Assembly: GCA_030141605.1 (NCBI GenBank)
Contig: JAQGDQ010000118.1
Span: forward strand, 186,001-250,000
Direction: 5' to 3'
Source of the DNA: Tubiluchus corallicola
Taxonomy: Eukaryota; Priapulida; Priapulimorpha; Priapulimorphida; Tubiluchidae
Length of the DNA: 64,000 nucleotides
Shown piece by piece: positions 41,001 to 51,392 of this stretch. Both the position numbers and the translations under genes were made by a program. The first letter of the stretch is position 1; every line of letters begins with the position of its first letter. The notes beneath the pieces are model-generated. The model ran no database searches, had not been told where the DNA came from, and saw nothing but the letters and a program-made list of their open reading frames with translations.

Positions 41001-41559
41001 GGTGTGGGTGCAGGCTAAAAACGTGGTTGAATTCAGGCAGGTTAGATGGGGTGGCACCCCATGCTAGAAACAGCTGAGGGTGCTACTGCTCTGAAGTGAT
41101 CTCTGGAATTGATTTCTCTGATGTCTGGTGGGAGTGTACAGTCTAACTCAGAAACTTTGTCACTATCGTAATGCACTTGGAGACTAATCCTTTAGGCCTA
41201 CTATCACGCATATAGAATACTTAATCACGTCTCTGCCTGTTATGCACGAAAAGCCGAAGACATTCATTTTCATCTTTCTTTTGTACGAATAATTTGATAA
41301 GATATATTGTCTTATAAGATTTGCCAAGTGACGTAAAGAAAAATGGTCAGTAGAGAATTTGATATTTGTTCATATCTCAAAAACTCCCCGTCACATTCAA
41401 TTTCCTACACCTTGCGCACACCCCTTTCCCTCTCAATGATTTACGCTCAGCTTGCATAATCATTCGTATATATTAACCAATACACATTATTATGTTAACA
41501 TTTTGTGTCAAACTCCTCCGACACGCGATGTGGTTTTTAGTGCAGAAAGCCACAAACAC

Positions 41560-41710
41560 AGAGAAATGACACAAAGGAGAAAATCAACTAGCTGAAAGGT
41601 TTGATTTTTGTGAGCATCTGCCATTGCCCGGCGGCAAAACATTATCTAATTTCTAAAATAATCATTCCATGGCTTTCTATTGATCCACGCGCGGTTTTCT
41701 ATTATGGGGC
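41560..41710. promoter_or_regulatory. Block sharing a 16-mer with the 46.5-kb block
   Basis: The exact 16-mer attgatccacgcgcgg occurs here (41,679-41,694) and at 46,515-46,530. CpG-rich words this long are not expected twice by chance in this AT-rich window, so a shared regulatory module or an old duplication is possible. Confidence 0.25.
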
Positions 41711-42152
41711 GTATGAAAGCTAGAAACACAGTGAACCTGCAATGTTGAGCTGGTTAGTCTATAGCACCTCTAAATACGCACATTACGCCCTCAAATATAT
41801 GCTGTATTTTGTAACAATTTCGCACAGATGTAAGTTTTTAGTCAGTTGAGGCAAGGCAACATACAACCGCAGATGAATTGTCGATAAATCGACTTTTTTG
41901 TGCCTTTGTGACACGCTTTGTAGATGTACACAATAGAAAGCGAGGAAGCCCTAAACTGCAAAACCAATCAGCCGGAGAAGAGGAGCGCTTAATCAGGAAA
42001 CCCTACTTGAAGACAGTTAATCTAGGGAAGCCACAAAACGCTGGATTTACCGACAACAAAATACTTACAAGGTTTGAGCAATCAGTAAATTATTGCGTCA
42101 TGTGCAGAGCCACACCGAAAACAGCGCCGTAGAACCTGTAACCCTTACTAGA

Positions 42153-42198
42153 AAGATAGATAGATAGACAAACAGACAGACAGACGGACAGACAGATA
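42153..42198. repeat. (GATA)n/(GACA)n microsatellite
   Basis: Tetranucleotide run gatagatagatag followed by acagacagacagacgg-type units, about 11 units in all. Confidence 0.95.
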
Positions 42199-42240
42199 AA
42201 ATTTATTTTGATCTCATCTATAAAACATTCAAGTACAGAT
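42153..42240 (-). mobile_element. Retroposon 3' tail ending in (GATA/GACA)n
   Basis: On the minus strand the sequence reads ...tagatgagatcaaaataaat, then tttatctgtctgtc repeats and tctatctatc. The AATAAA followed by a tetranucleotide run is typical of the 3' end of CR1/L2-like LINEs or their SINEs, which end in microsatellite tails. Only the tail is recognisable; the body has decayed or is truncated. A simple microsatellite is the alternative. Confidence 0.4.
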
Positions 42241-43098
42241 AACACAACTGCAGGAAACAGGAGCTCAACTTTGAGCCATAAGAAACCAAAATTTCACATA
42301 ATTAAAGTAAAACAATAAAAGAAACAGGTGAAATAGTGTGAGTGTATGTACTAAGATCAGAAAGCGAAATGTACGTCATAAAAAGTACAGAATTCGTGAC
42401 ACACTTAAATGGATTAAACTAATTTACTGTTTGCTAACTGTTCACTAAAAACAGCTAAAAACTTTTAAAGGAGATAACAAATACTGAGCCTAGCTTGTTA
42501 TTCACTGCCGTGTATTTCAGCCGTACATAGTGCGACACCGACACAGCCAAAAGCCAAACAAGGAGCGTTCTCAATGCATATTAGCTTTTAGCAACTAGCA
42601 CTACAAGTAGGCTTAAGTTAAAACCAAATCCCCTACACACACAAGTCTTTTGGGCAAATTTTAATGTAAGGTCTTGTAAAGAGGGTTTAACAAAAACTCT
42701 AAGACCCTGCCTATTTTCGTATTTTGTGTCAACACAAATCTTTGCGGCAAATGGATAAATCTACTAACAACGTCGGTTTAATGTCAGACGAAAACTAACA
42801 AATTTAACCTGTCAACAATCAATCGCAGTTTTACACTAAAAGCTAGTGAAAACAGGAAATAAGCCAGAAAGCCTGAGATGGAGTGGTGCATGCATGCGCG
42901 GTACCAAAGAACCATCAACAGTTTAAGGCAATGCTTTAAAGAGGATTCATTTATATTTTGGCATAAATCTTAGCACGTATTTGTTGAAGAGAAAAAGAAT
43001 AAGTGCAACCGAGCAACTATTTATCCTAAAACGTTTTGGAATCATACGCACACGACAAACGGATATTTTTTGCAGATGCATTCGTTTACATATTTTTA

Positions 43099-43105
<7 letters not shown>

Positions 43106-43133
<28 letters not shown>
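43106..43133. repeat. (TA)n microsatellite
   Basis: About 14 TA units without interruption. Confidence 0.95.
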
Positions 43134-44159
43134 CTCTAAAATACCAAAGAAATCTGAAAATAAAATAAAATAAAATGAGTAAAGGAAAAATGAATTAAAT
43201 AAAATATGCATGTCGATAAAGACGACACGATCATAACATATTTATATTATTTATTTTTCATGTTTGTGGGCTTAATGACAATATCAAGCCTACAATGTTT
43301 ATTTTTAAACTTTCTTAGCAAACATTCGTGCGTATGTACTAAAATGGTTCAAAATTCTCGGCTCGATGGCATTTCTGAGAAGGGCTTACATTTTGCAGCT
43401 ATATATATACATATATTTATATGTATCTTACAAACAAACTTAATTCCAATAGGGGATAAGGCTAGCTATGCCAAAAATTAACCAAAATATAAACACAATG
43501 CTCAATCAAAAAAAATTGAAATGAAAACAGCTTCACTAAGAAGTGTTACACAAATAAGTGTATGCAATTGTTTTCTTTTTGTTGCTAATAAGTACTGCAT
43601 ATTTTGCGTTCAAGTGTAACCGCCATACTCAATAACAGCTGTATCAATTACATGTGGCTGTAGAATGCACTGGTAACCAATTCTAATATCTTCTAATTAC
43701 ACGAAAACCGAAAAGCAAAAGTTTTACATACCACAGAAACGTATTTAGGTAAACTAAGTGCAACTGTGTATGTGAACAAATGACCGACAATACCCACAAT
43801 ACTTAACACGTTTAGTCCACTGGATGAACCAAAGCCAGACAATGCTAGTCACAATAAGTACGAAGCAGGTTACATTAACTTCCCAAATTGAGCGTTTGTT
43901 TTGTTTCCCGAAAGGAAAACTCATTTATTTACAAAAACAAGAACACTAAGCTAAATTCCACGATTTTTACACTCGACAGGTTCCAAAAATATGGAAGACG
44001 ACAAAACTAAACTGCACTTTTACCTCGTTTAAAGTTAAACCTGAGGGTATGGACAAAATATTACAATATACATGTACATATACTATTACAATTTGTCATC
44101 ACATAAAAAGAAACACTTGTGATACGAAATAACTCTGACTGATGAAAGATGCACTTCAC

Positions 44160-44173
44160 GTTGCCCTGGCAAC
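44160..44173 (+). promoter_or_regulatory. Perfect RFX X-box palindrome (promoter of the interleaved gene)
   Basis: The sequence gttgccctggcaac fits the RFX consensus GTNRCC-N2-RGYAAC at every position, and its two half-sites are perfect inverted repeats. RFX factors use such X-boxes, usually within about 150 bp of the start codon, to drive ciliary genes in animals. Here the site ends 94 bp before the proposed ATG at 44,268. The motif is seen directly; activity as a promoter is an inference. Confidence 0.65.
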
Positions 44174-44267
44174 CAAACATCTCATCGAGGAATGTTCAGC
44201 AAGAAGGACACCTTCTCCAGTCGAGGAAGTCAGCAAGCAGTTAGAAACAAGCAGCAATCGCGCCAAG

Positions 44268-44292
44268 ATGTCTCGATTACACTCAAGAAACG
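44268..44292 (+). CDS. Interleaved plus-strand gene, first coding exon
   Basis: The proposed start is ATG at 44,268 in a good context (A at -3, ccaagATG). The exon encodes MSRLHSRN plus one base and ends at the near-perfect donor AAACG|gtaagt, so it exits in phase 1. The second exon restores the frame exactly. An RFX X-box sits at 44,160-44,173, about 95 bp before this ATG, the spacing typical of ciliary gene promoters, and I therefore prefer this ATG. An in-frame upstream ATG at 44,142 has no stop between it and 44,268 and would add 42 residues, but it would lie above the X-box and so probably outside the transcript. I do not recognise the protein. The first 26 residues are strongly basic and Ser-rich, with no signal peptide or membrane segment. 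Confidence 0.62.
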
Positions 44293-44989
44293 GTAAGTAT
44301 CTCATTACTTAAACGAGTCGGTGAGTCTTGGATGGTACTCACAGTTGAGAAAGCAGTTGCAACTTCAACTCCTCAAACATGTGCAGCTAAACGCTCTTTG
44401 CAATTGACGTTTTCCAGCTCAGTATAAGAGTAATCAGTTCAGAAATTCAGAGCCAAGGGTACATTCACACGCAAAAGCTCACGCACGCACACATGCACAC
44501 AATTATTTATGTATTGTGGAGCTGCAAGGCTTTCGCGTTTATCTATGAAAAGCTAATATCAAGCTGAAAAGAATTAATGTTACACACTAAAATAACATCG
44601 GATGAAGAGCATGAATCGCCATTGTATGGCATACTATCATATAGATATATCATAATCACCGTGTGACGTTACTGGATGAAAGACAACTGCAACGACCACT
44701 GATTTCCACAAATTGTAACATGAGTGCTAAGTCATTATTGTAATTTGACGTGAAATTACGTAAATTATGACAAAAATACACATTGCACTACTTGCTAGTT
44801 GTATTCAAGTGTTGTCTAATCCAAGGATACTTAGCTTTTAATTTTTAAATAATTTTTAATTAGGGATATTTTTAAGCTTCGCACAAATAAAGAGATATGT
44901 CAAGTTATAACCTATTGAAATACTGAAACCTAACCCCTTGCAAATATATCTCGTCTTTTTTCCTCTTAACGTTGCTCCTCTGGTTGTAG

Positions 44990-45042
44990 CAACCATGTCC
45001 AAGGCATCACGCTTCATTTCTTTGAAGTTTAAAAAACAGGAG
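44990..45042 (+). CDS. Interleaved plus-strand gene, second coding exon
   Basis: This is an internal exon on the plus strand. The acceptor follows a long pyrimidine tract (cttttttcctcttaacg, then ctcctctggttgtag) and the donor is CAGGAG|gtgaga. Entering in phase 1 with the G left by exon 1, it reads ATMSKASRFISLKFKKQE and exits in phase 0, which is exactly what exon 3 needs. It is 53 nt, so 25+53 nt of coding gives 26 whole codons. The peptide is basic, with a Lys/Phe-rich end. Both splice sites are close to consensus. It lies about 0.7 kb after exon 1 and about 0.9 kb before the minus-strand AUTS2-like mini-exon C. Confidence 0.66.
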
Positions 45043-45906
45043 GTGAGAACTGTCCCCCAGTCGACTATTTCCATTAATCATAATGGCGACCTAGCCGTCA
45101 GACACGTAATACACTTAGAGGAGGATATGAGGTCATGCTCAAGTGCTGTCACAGCAGTATGACTGATTAAGCTTCAGATTATATCCAAGTGTTTGTAGTC
45201 GCATTATTGTGCCGATTAGTGTGCGGTGTTGGCTCAGTCGCTAATAGGGATATTACATAGCGCGTGAAGACGAAATTGAGCCTAATAATAATCAGTACAG
45301 CAAAGACTCTTTAAAAGGGCCGCAGGGTGAATCAGACGCAGCTATTGTGCGCGAGTCACAGAAGTGTGAAAAATATCAATATTCTTAATACATCAAAGAA
45401 AAACGAAATGTAGCTTGATGATAATTACCATGGGGTAAAAATGAAGCCTGGGTGTTATGTTCTTTAAAAAGGACGTACCCGATTGTGAAAACGACAAGGG
45501 CAATATGGTTGTGCATTTTATTTGATGCTGAGTCAACATTTAAAAAATGTTTTTTACACATAAAATGCAGAACCAAACAACACCGCTATGCATTCCAATT
45601 TACTTTCATTTACTACATTCATTCGTCTCGTAAACCACATCTGGTATTGACTTATAGGCATCCCATTCAATACTGTACATGTTGCAGAATTTTCTACATA
45701 AAAGTGAACATCTCTCGGCATCGCCAGATAAATATTACAATTGGTCATCGTCATCCTGCTGTATACGAAATGCGAGTAAGCATTTTTTAAACGATGCTGA
45801 TTCGTACTTGCGTTTACTAAAATTTGATTAGGATTGCAAAGCGTTTTCAAACATAAGCACATGTTATTTATACACACAAGGCGCTTAAACATACATAAGT
45901 ACTTAC

Positions 45907-45942
45907 CCTATCACGCTCGTCTTCACTCCGTTCACTATCACA
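45907..45942 (-). CDS. AUTS2-like: AUTS2-like gene, mini-exon C (12 codons)
   Basis: This second 36-nt, phase 0-0 exon on the minus strand encodes CDSERSEDERDR. The acceptor is gttttttctttttcag, with a long pyrimidine tract, and the donor is GATAGG|gtaagt, which is close to consensus. It lies about 5.9 kb downstream of mini-exon B. It aligns with CDSDSDQEEKAS in vertebrate AUTS2, the acidic Ser/Asp/Glu segment that follows GTGYF; the leading CDS is identical. The exon is inside the second intron of an opposite-strand gene (exons at 44,990-45,042 and 47,094-47,238), so the two transcription units are interleaved. The following exon of the AUTS2-like gene was not found at lower coordinates; 45.9 kb of intron-like DNA follows, in keeping with the very long introns of this family. 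Confidence 0.78.
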
Positions 45943-46139
45943 CTGAAAAAGAAAAAACAGATAATGTACGAAAAAATGGCTGGCAAAAGTCGTTATTTTC
46001 AATAACGCTTGAGATTTTAAGAGGTCTCAAACGTCAAGATATCTGCTAAGTTTGTATTGCAATTACACAATTCACTAATAAATAGGCTTATTTATTTCAA
46101 ATTAATTCCTTCCAAGCAAATTATAAAAGCCACTACACT

Positions 46140-46880
46140 GCGGGTCTTATGCCACACTGACGTATCTTGAGTGATTAGTTCAACTGCTAATATTCGAATT
46201 CGTAGCTAAGTAAACGAGTACAATAAACCGCCTCACAGTGATAATGCTGAATGGCTTAATCCTTCCTCTATAAGAAACTTGTAGTTAAGCCGGGAATTAA
46301 AAATGGCGATGAAGATGGCTACAGCCTGAATTGCGTTTTTAAATCCCATAATACCGCTCTTGGGATTAAATAGATTTCGACTTCAATTGCGAAAAACGCT
46401 CAAAAGCGACGAAGGAAATTAGATTGGCACGTTAACGGCGGGCATGAACGTTTCAGCTTGTACTGAGTTTGTTTGCAGACAACGTTTATTTTCTTCTATC
46501 ATCCTATATGCGGAATTGATCCACGCGCGGTGAGCGCGGGCGCGTAAATATAGTTTAATCTTTTTCCGCTAAGCAGTGCGGATTAGAATTCTGAAAGCAT
46601 CTCGGCTGAATTGGAACGGTTTTGTCGGGTTTGTGACATGTGCATCCAATTTCAGTCGCAATTAGTTTTTTCTGGCTTCGACAAAAGCGATTAGTTTCGC
46701 TGAGGAAGCCCGTCGCATCCAGATTGGTCGGCGAGAGTAATCAAAAGCCATTATTATCGATGTCGTTTGAAACGGGAGGCAAAAACGAATGAAAAGCTTA
46801 GTAAACGATTGATGTCGCTTCAATGAAGACACTCGTCAAGGGCCAGTAGGATCTAAGGCGCTCTTTAACAAACGAAATCT
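46140..46880. promoter_or_regulatory. CpG-rich, homeodomain-site-rich block (candidate conserved enhancer)
   Basis: This is the most striking non-coding block in the window. In an AT-rich intron it is markedly richer in GC and CpG (for example gatccacgcgcggtgagcg and gcgggcgcgtaaat) and nearly free of simple repeats. It has K50-homeodomain sites TAATCC at 46,257-46,262 and GGATTA at 46,363-46,368 and 46,580-46,585, plus several ATTA/TAAT cores and an ATCGAT. No reading frame is sustained. Such composition is typical of ultraconserved intronic enhancers of developmental genes, and vertebrate AUTS2 introns are known to carry many. Conservation itself cannot be judged here. Confidence 0.42.
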
Positions 46881-47093
46881 ACGCTACTTGTGATTGTCAG
46901 AAGAGCTTGAAGATTTGCATTACACGCAAAGTGCAGAACGAAGCTTAATGTTTCACAGAAGAGAACAAAGCAGGGCTTTTAATTCTAACGAATGCACTTA
47001 TGTAATTACATTACCACCTTCTTTATTTCTTACACTGGGAGCAGTAACATAAAGAAAGTATCTTGGAAGTTGTACCCTATATTTTCTTGGCAG

Positions 47094-47238
47094 AATCGGG
47101 GCACATTAATTATGACTAAAAGCCTAAACGTCAAACAACGACCTCAAAAAGGGTTAAATGAGAAGGATGCCTTCCAAATGATTACAAGTAAATTAGTGGG
47201 AAAGAAAACTTCTGTGCGTGATCACAAACAGTCACCAG
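47094..47238 (+). CDS. Interleaved plus-strand gene, third coding exon (48 codons)
   Basis: This 145-nt exon has acceptor accctatattttcttggcag and donor CACCAG|gtatgt. It enters in phase 0, matching exon 2, is open, and exits in phase 1. The peptide starts NRGTLIMTKSLNVKQRPQKG, continues through LNEKDAFQMITSKLVGKK, and ends SVRDHKQSP. It is Lys/Arg/Gln-rich and looks like real coding sequence rather than AT-rich noise, with no Cys, no hydrophobic segment and no recognised domain. With exons 1 and 2 the predicted N-terminal 74 residues are basic and probably largely disordered. The X-box upstream of exon 1 suggests a role at cilia or the basal body, but the sequence alone gives no function. 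Downstream exons are uncertain; a phase-compatible candidate is at 53,469-53,552. Confidence 0.68.
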
Positions 47239-48439
47239 GTATGTGACTAAGCTAAGCCTGAGTGAAATAAAACGTTTAATCAGTCACTGGCACACAATAA
47301 TAAGCACAACATATTAAACAGTTACAACTACAGCTACATGCAAGCACTTTAACAATTTACTGAACAAGACAATAAAGTTATTAACAGAGATAAAATATCA
47401 AAGTCGGGACAAAAAACTGAAAAAAACAGAAGATTCTGAGAATGTCTGTCTGTAATAAAATTTGTGTACAACTGCGCATCAGACTGACCGACTATGCATG
47501 CAGCCAATGTTCTAAACGACTTGCAGACATCTGAGCTACTCGCACTTGTAACGTTCATATCCACAGCGAAGAGATGCTCTCAAATTCAATATTAAATTCT
47601 GCATCAAAAGAAAGGAAACTCTTCATTGCGGCTTGAAGACGACGGCTCTCGAAGCCAGGCTGAACAACGTTCGCATTATGGCAAAAACAAGCAGCATGCA
47701 TTGTGCCGGAAGTCATCTCCCCGCCCCGCCGCAAGCAGTCGTCGAGTAGGCTTCTCTTTTTGTTATTACTTCCGAACAAAAATGCAATTTGTCTTGAAGA
47801 GTAAAACGCTGACAGCCCTGAGCGGGTCACAGATTTCATAAACTAATCATGGCGAAAAACGATAATCTACTGTTACTGTGCTACAACGCAACGCAAAGAA
47901 GCAGCCAGTATGTTTTAAGCTGATATACACGTATTTTTCGTTTCAAATATTATAGTATGTAGTTAGGTCGCCGGACAGTATTCAAACCGGGCTGCCAATA
48001 TCGAACTACGAGTCTGGTGCATCAAGGTTCATCACTTCTCCCACTGTTTGTACACAAGAAGTCCCATGGGGCGTCTGTTAGAAAAAGTACAACTTGCTTG
48101 TCATTAAAGCCATGTTGTCTGACGCGTCACAGAAGTGAACATTAACTTCAGATGACAAACCGCTCTGCATACCAAGACACAAAGTCGGCGCTTTGATGAT
48201 TTTAATTGGCAAAGATCTTACCTCACGTTTTTCCTTAATCAGCAGCAAAGCATATGGTATTCAAAAAAAAACATAAGCCTAATGACATGCATGTATAAGA
48301 CAGTATCTGTCTTAACAGTACCTTTTGAAAACATACTCATATCTTAGTCAGCTTAGACGACGTAGTGTGCTACGGAAAGTTTGCAGCTGGTACACTTTTT
48401 CCTATGAACGTTCAAATATGGCAAAATGGCACGAAAAAC

Positions 48440-48860
48440 AAAAAGGTTGCGCCACGTGCGCCTGACAGCTAATGTCAACTGCACAGCTCATCAATATTCT
48501 GCTCACTAAACGCCCGATGGATTCTTTTATCATCCTATTAATAATGCAATGTCGCATCTTTATTGGCCAATTTGTTAATTATGCCAGCAACCTAACGAGT
48601 CTGCAGCGTCCTTAATTACGAAATTGCCGTCGCATCTTCGGTTAATTTGAGCGCCGTGAAGCGCATAATGAAGACGCAGGAGATGCGTCGAGGACAAGAC
48701 AACAGATTTACACTATTCTGATTAATTGCTCAATTAATTAGAAGAATCGTGGTTGCATTAGAGTGTTAAATTCAGAATGCGGTTCCCAGCTAATGAAATA
48801 AAGTACAATTACTAGCCCCAGTAGAGTAAATTAATCACCATGGCAACGGCGAGCGACAAA
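48440..48860. promoter_or_regulatory. TAAT/CpG-rich block (candidate conserved enhancer)
   Basis: The block is dense in homeodomain/POU-like cores: attaataatgcaatg, ggccaatttgttaattatgc, ccttaattacgaaattgcc and gattaattgctcaattaatt. CpG-containing words (gtcgcatc twice, gcgccgtgaagcgc, gatgcgtcgagg) are interspersed, along with a cacgtg E-box at about 48,454. It has no repeats and no coding frame. It resembles the block at 46.1-46.9 kb and lies in the same intron. Confidence 0.4.
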
Positions 48861-49779
48861 GTTAGCGTGTAGGATAAAACCATCTCACTGATAGGAAGAG
48901 GGTGCTAGCCAACTGGAGGCAACACTGGGTGACTAACACATTCTGCTGTCTCCCAATGTTTCTGCATAGAAGATATGTGAGGTTCCTTCATAATTTCATC
49001 TAATTTCATAACTAGGTAATTTATTTCGCTCAACACTCAACACGTTAAAAGACCCTTGCGAATATACGATCAAACCAAATATCAATCAGGTTGTAATGTA
49101 ACAACATTTTTGAGTGTGGAATTTTAAATGCGTATATAATGGTTGTTGAGCTTAAATTAAGTTTCGTTGTTCAATTCAACTACACTATAGAATTGATTAC
49201 CAACTGACACAGAAAGAGTAGGACATTTTTAGTGTCGCGAACTTTGAGTGAAATGTTAGAGATTAGGCTGTATTTCTAGCCAATTTGAATATACTCTGTA
49301 ATATTATAATTAACTGAATTAAAGTGTAGCAAAAACGTTTATTTCGGATAAGAAGTGAAACATAACATAATCTCTCTTTATCTTGCAATCACACACACAG
49401 ATATAATACAAATAATAATTTGAAAAACATTTTGTGAAGAAGGGGCAGCGTAAGACAAGTTGGTCATCTAGTCAGCTCCCTTTGGTTAGTCATGATCATA
49501 TTTTCTGACGCTGTACTATTAGTGTTACTAATGCTTATGGTTAGAATTTAATTCTTATAAATGACATTAAATTAAAAAAATACATATGAGAAAATATAGT
49601 TAATTGATAACAGGTGAGGTAATAATACATGTATAATAACCCAGTAATAATAGCTGTATAATAAAAAAATCAAACAATAACTGAGAGGCTTATATTATGC
49701 GTACATTTATTATCTCAAATTTCAATACAATTTGCAAAAAACACCACTGCGGCAAGACTATTCTGTGCTTTTTTCACAG

Positions 49780-50180
49780 TTCACTAGCTCGTGAAAATAA
49801 AAGCGTGGCGCAGAGAAGCCAGTGAAGCCGAGGTTTATACGCAGTTAATTGCCTATTAGCCGCCGCTGCCGCTTGTTCGCCGCGTTGTTTTGTGTGTTTT
49901 AAGCAGTTTCGAATCGATACGAAATTGCACTGTAGGCTAAACACAATCTTGGTGTAATTTGTTCAATGGATGTCGGGGGAAATGGTCGAAGCTTACGGCT
50001 TAATCCGGTTTACGGCCGGACGCCGCGAGTTGCGTGCAACCGCCATACACGCGTTTTTATCGCCCGCCATCAATGCGGAGAGCAATCTACAGTTAATTAA
50101 TTGGTTAGCCTAGGAGAAATGTGACTTACATTAGAAGCGACACGTGACCGCACAGCTTCCGCATCTCACACAAAGACCAG
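49780..50180. promoter_or_regulatory. GC/CpG-rich block (candidate conserved enhancer)
   Basis: This block has high local GC with many CpGs (gccgccgctgccgcttgttcg, and tacggccggacgccgcgag), a TAATCC at 50,001-50,006, and ttaattaattggtt near its end. No open frame has good splice sites. It is the third such block in the same 5.9-kb intron, and the clustering supports a regulatory reading over chance. Confidence 0.4.
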
Positions 50181-50479
50181 GAGCGCCGAGCTTGCTGGCA
50201 CGAATGCATGTATCAGGATAGTGTTAGAAGCTGTTGTAGCAACAGTAATGTTATACTTAAGAACTAGAACTAGACCTACATATCATTCTGAAGCGCGCAT
50301 TTTAGATTCTAAGATCCTCACAGAGATGTCTGCCTAGAAGCTTATCGCTACAATTTACACACCTACTGCGACGTTACCATATCTTGATAGCATCGCAGGA
50401 CAAAATTTAGCAATTTTCTATTTCTTATATTAACAGTAATAATATTAGTGTACAAATTAGCAATGTTGATAAATCATTT

Positions 50480-50600
50480 TTTCCTTCCTGCTTTCTTTCT
50501 TCTTTTCATTTCTTTTCTTTTCTTTCCCTTCCCTTCCTTTCCATTCTTTACTTTTTCTTTTTTCCTACGTTTTCGTTTTCTTCTTTTCTGTTTTTCGTTT
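50480..50600. repeat. Polypyrimidine (CT-rich) tract
   Basis: About 120 nt almost entirely of T and C on the plus strand (ttccttcctgctttctttct and onward). It is a long purine tract on the AUTS2-like sense strand. Confidence 0.9.
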
Positions 50601-51310
50601 AATTTTTAATCATTTACACATTTTGAAGAAAAAAAGGAAAAGCCACGATTCATGAGCGCAGGCAATTATGCATTGGTCAGCTAGTTCATAGTTGATCAGT
50701 CAGTAAATTTAATCAGTCACTAACAAACCGACTAACCAATCAATCATTTTCTCTAGTAGAAAATACTCACTGCCTAGCCAATCAGTCAATGATTAGCCAA
50801 ATACGATTACGATATCATCCTGTAAAATGTTTAGCTCTTCAAACAAAGAAAAGTTGGGAGAATTAAAACGCAATTACAGTTACAATAACGAATAATCATG
50901 CTTATAGGATTACAGTCTGCTGCATTATTCATGGATAACTGATTGAAGGATTCAGTTATCTGATCTTTGCAAGTTTACTGCTGGCGCCTGCGTAGAGGCT
51001 CCTACTGTTGATGTGAATGCTAATCTTTGACAGAGCGGAGGAAATTGAGAGCCAGAGGCGCTGACCAGAGGAAACCTGCTAAATACCAACATCATCTGTA
51101 CTGACTACTGACAATTGACACAATTCATGGAGTGGGGAATTAATTTGACAACTTGAAGCGACAGTATGGGGGATCATTAAACTAACCAAATTAGGGACAA
51201 AATGAAATGGGTTATACTTTAACGTCCACAAGCGGTAAATAGAAAAGTTACAACAGGCGCGTGGAACTAATGCGGAGAAACAAAGATCTAAAGCACTGTC
51301 AAAACATGAC

Positions 51311-51392
51311 TTCAGTCAACAGAATAATTTTGGTTTATTTGGAATTTTTAATTCAGTCAACAGAATAATTTTGGTTTATTTGGAATTTTTAA
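51311..51392. repeat. Perfect 41-bp tandem duplication
   Basis: Copy 1 is 51,311-51,351 and copy 2 is 51,352-51,392, both beginning ttcagtcaacagaataattt and identical over 41 bp. Identity without any difference implies a very recent event or an assembly artefact. Confidence 0.95.

Larger units (their letters stand above)
1..45906 (-). other. Putative long intron downstream of AUTS2-like mini-exon C
   Basis: No further minus-strand exon with plausible splice sites and coding similarity was recognised. The span is taken as a single long intron, or possibly intron plus unrecognised exons. It hosts the first two exons of the plus-strand gene at its upper end and many repeats and candidate regulatory blocks listed separately. 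Stretches not listed (for example 560-2,800, 3,400-4,200, 9,400-11,200, 11,500-15,400, 16,400-17,900, 21,100-26,400, 37,000-39,300, 42,300-44,100) are AT-rich sequence with scattered short ORFs of no evident coding character. Confidence 0.45.

Noticed and set aside
41878-42132. 84-codon plus-strand ORF
   Set aside because: No recognisable family and no splice sites. A minus-strand donor-like acttac lies within it, but the adjacent frames are closed.
44338-44382. Minus-strand 44-nt candidate exon (LHMFEELKLQLLSQL) after mini-exon C
   Set aside because: The acceptor lacks a pyrimidine tract and the peptide has no resemblance to the AUTS2 segment expected next. It overlaps the 5' end of the plus-strand gene.
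47555-47841. Overlapping ORFs on both strands (94 and 71 codons)
   Set aside because: Both strands open over the same GC-richer patch, and neither has a splice phase matching the adjacent plus-strand exon or the AUTS2-like gene.
50125-50159. Minus-strand ATG followed by 35 nt and a gtaagt donor
   Set aside because: The acceptor side (tgtgtgag) is weak and the 35-nt length breaks the 0-0 phasing of the AUTS2-like exons. Kept only as a hint of an internal promoter.
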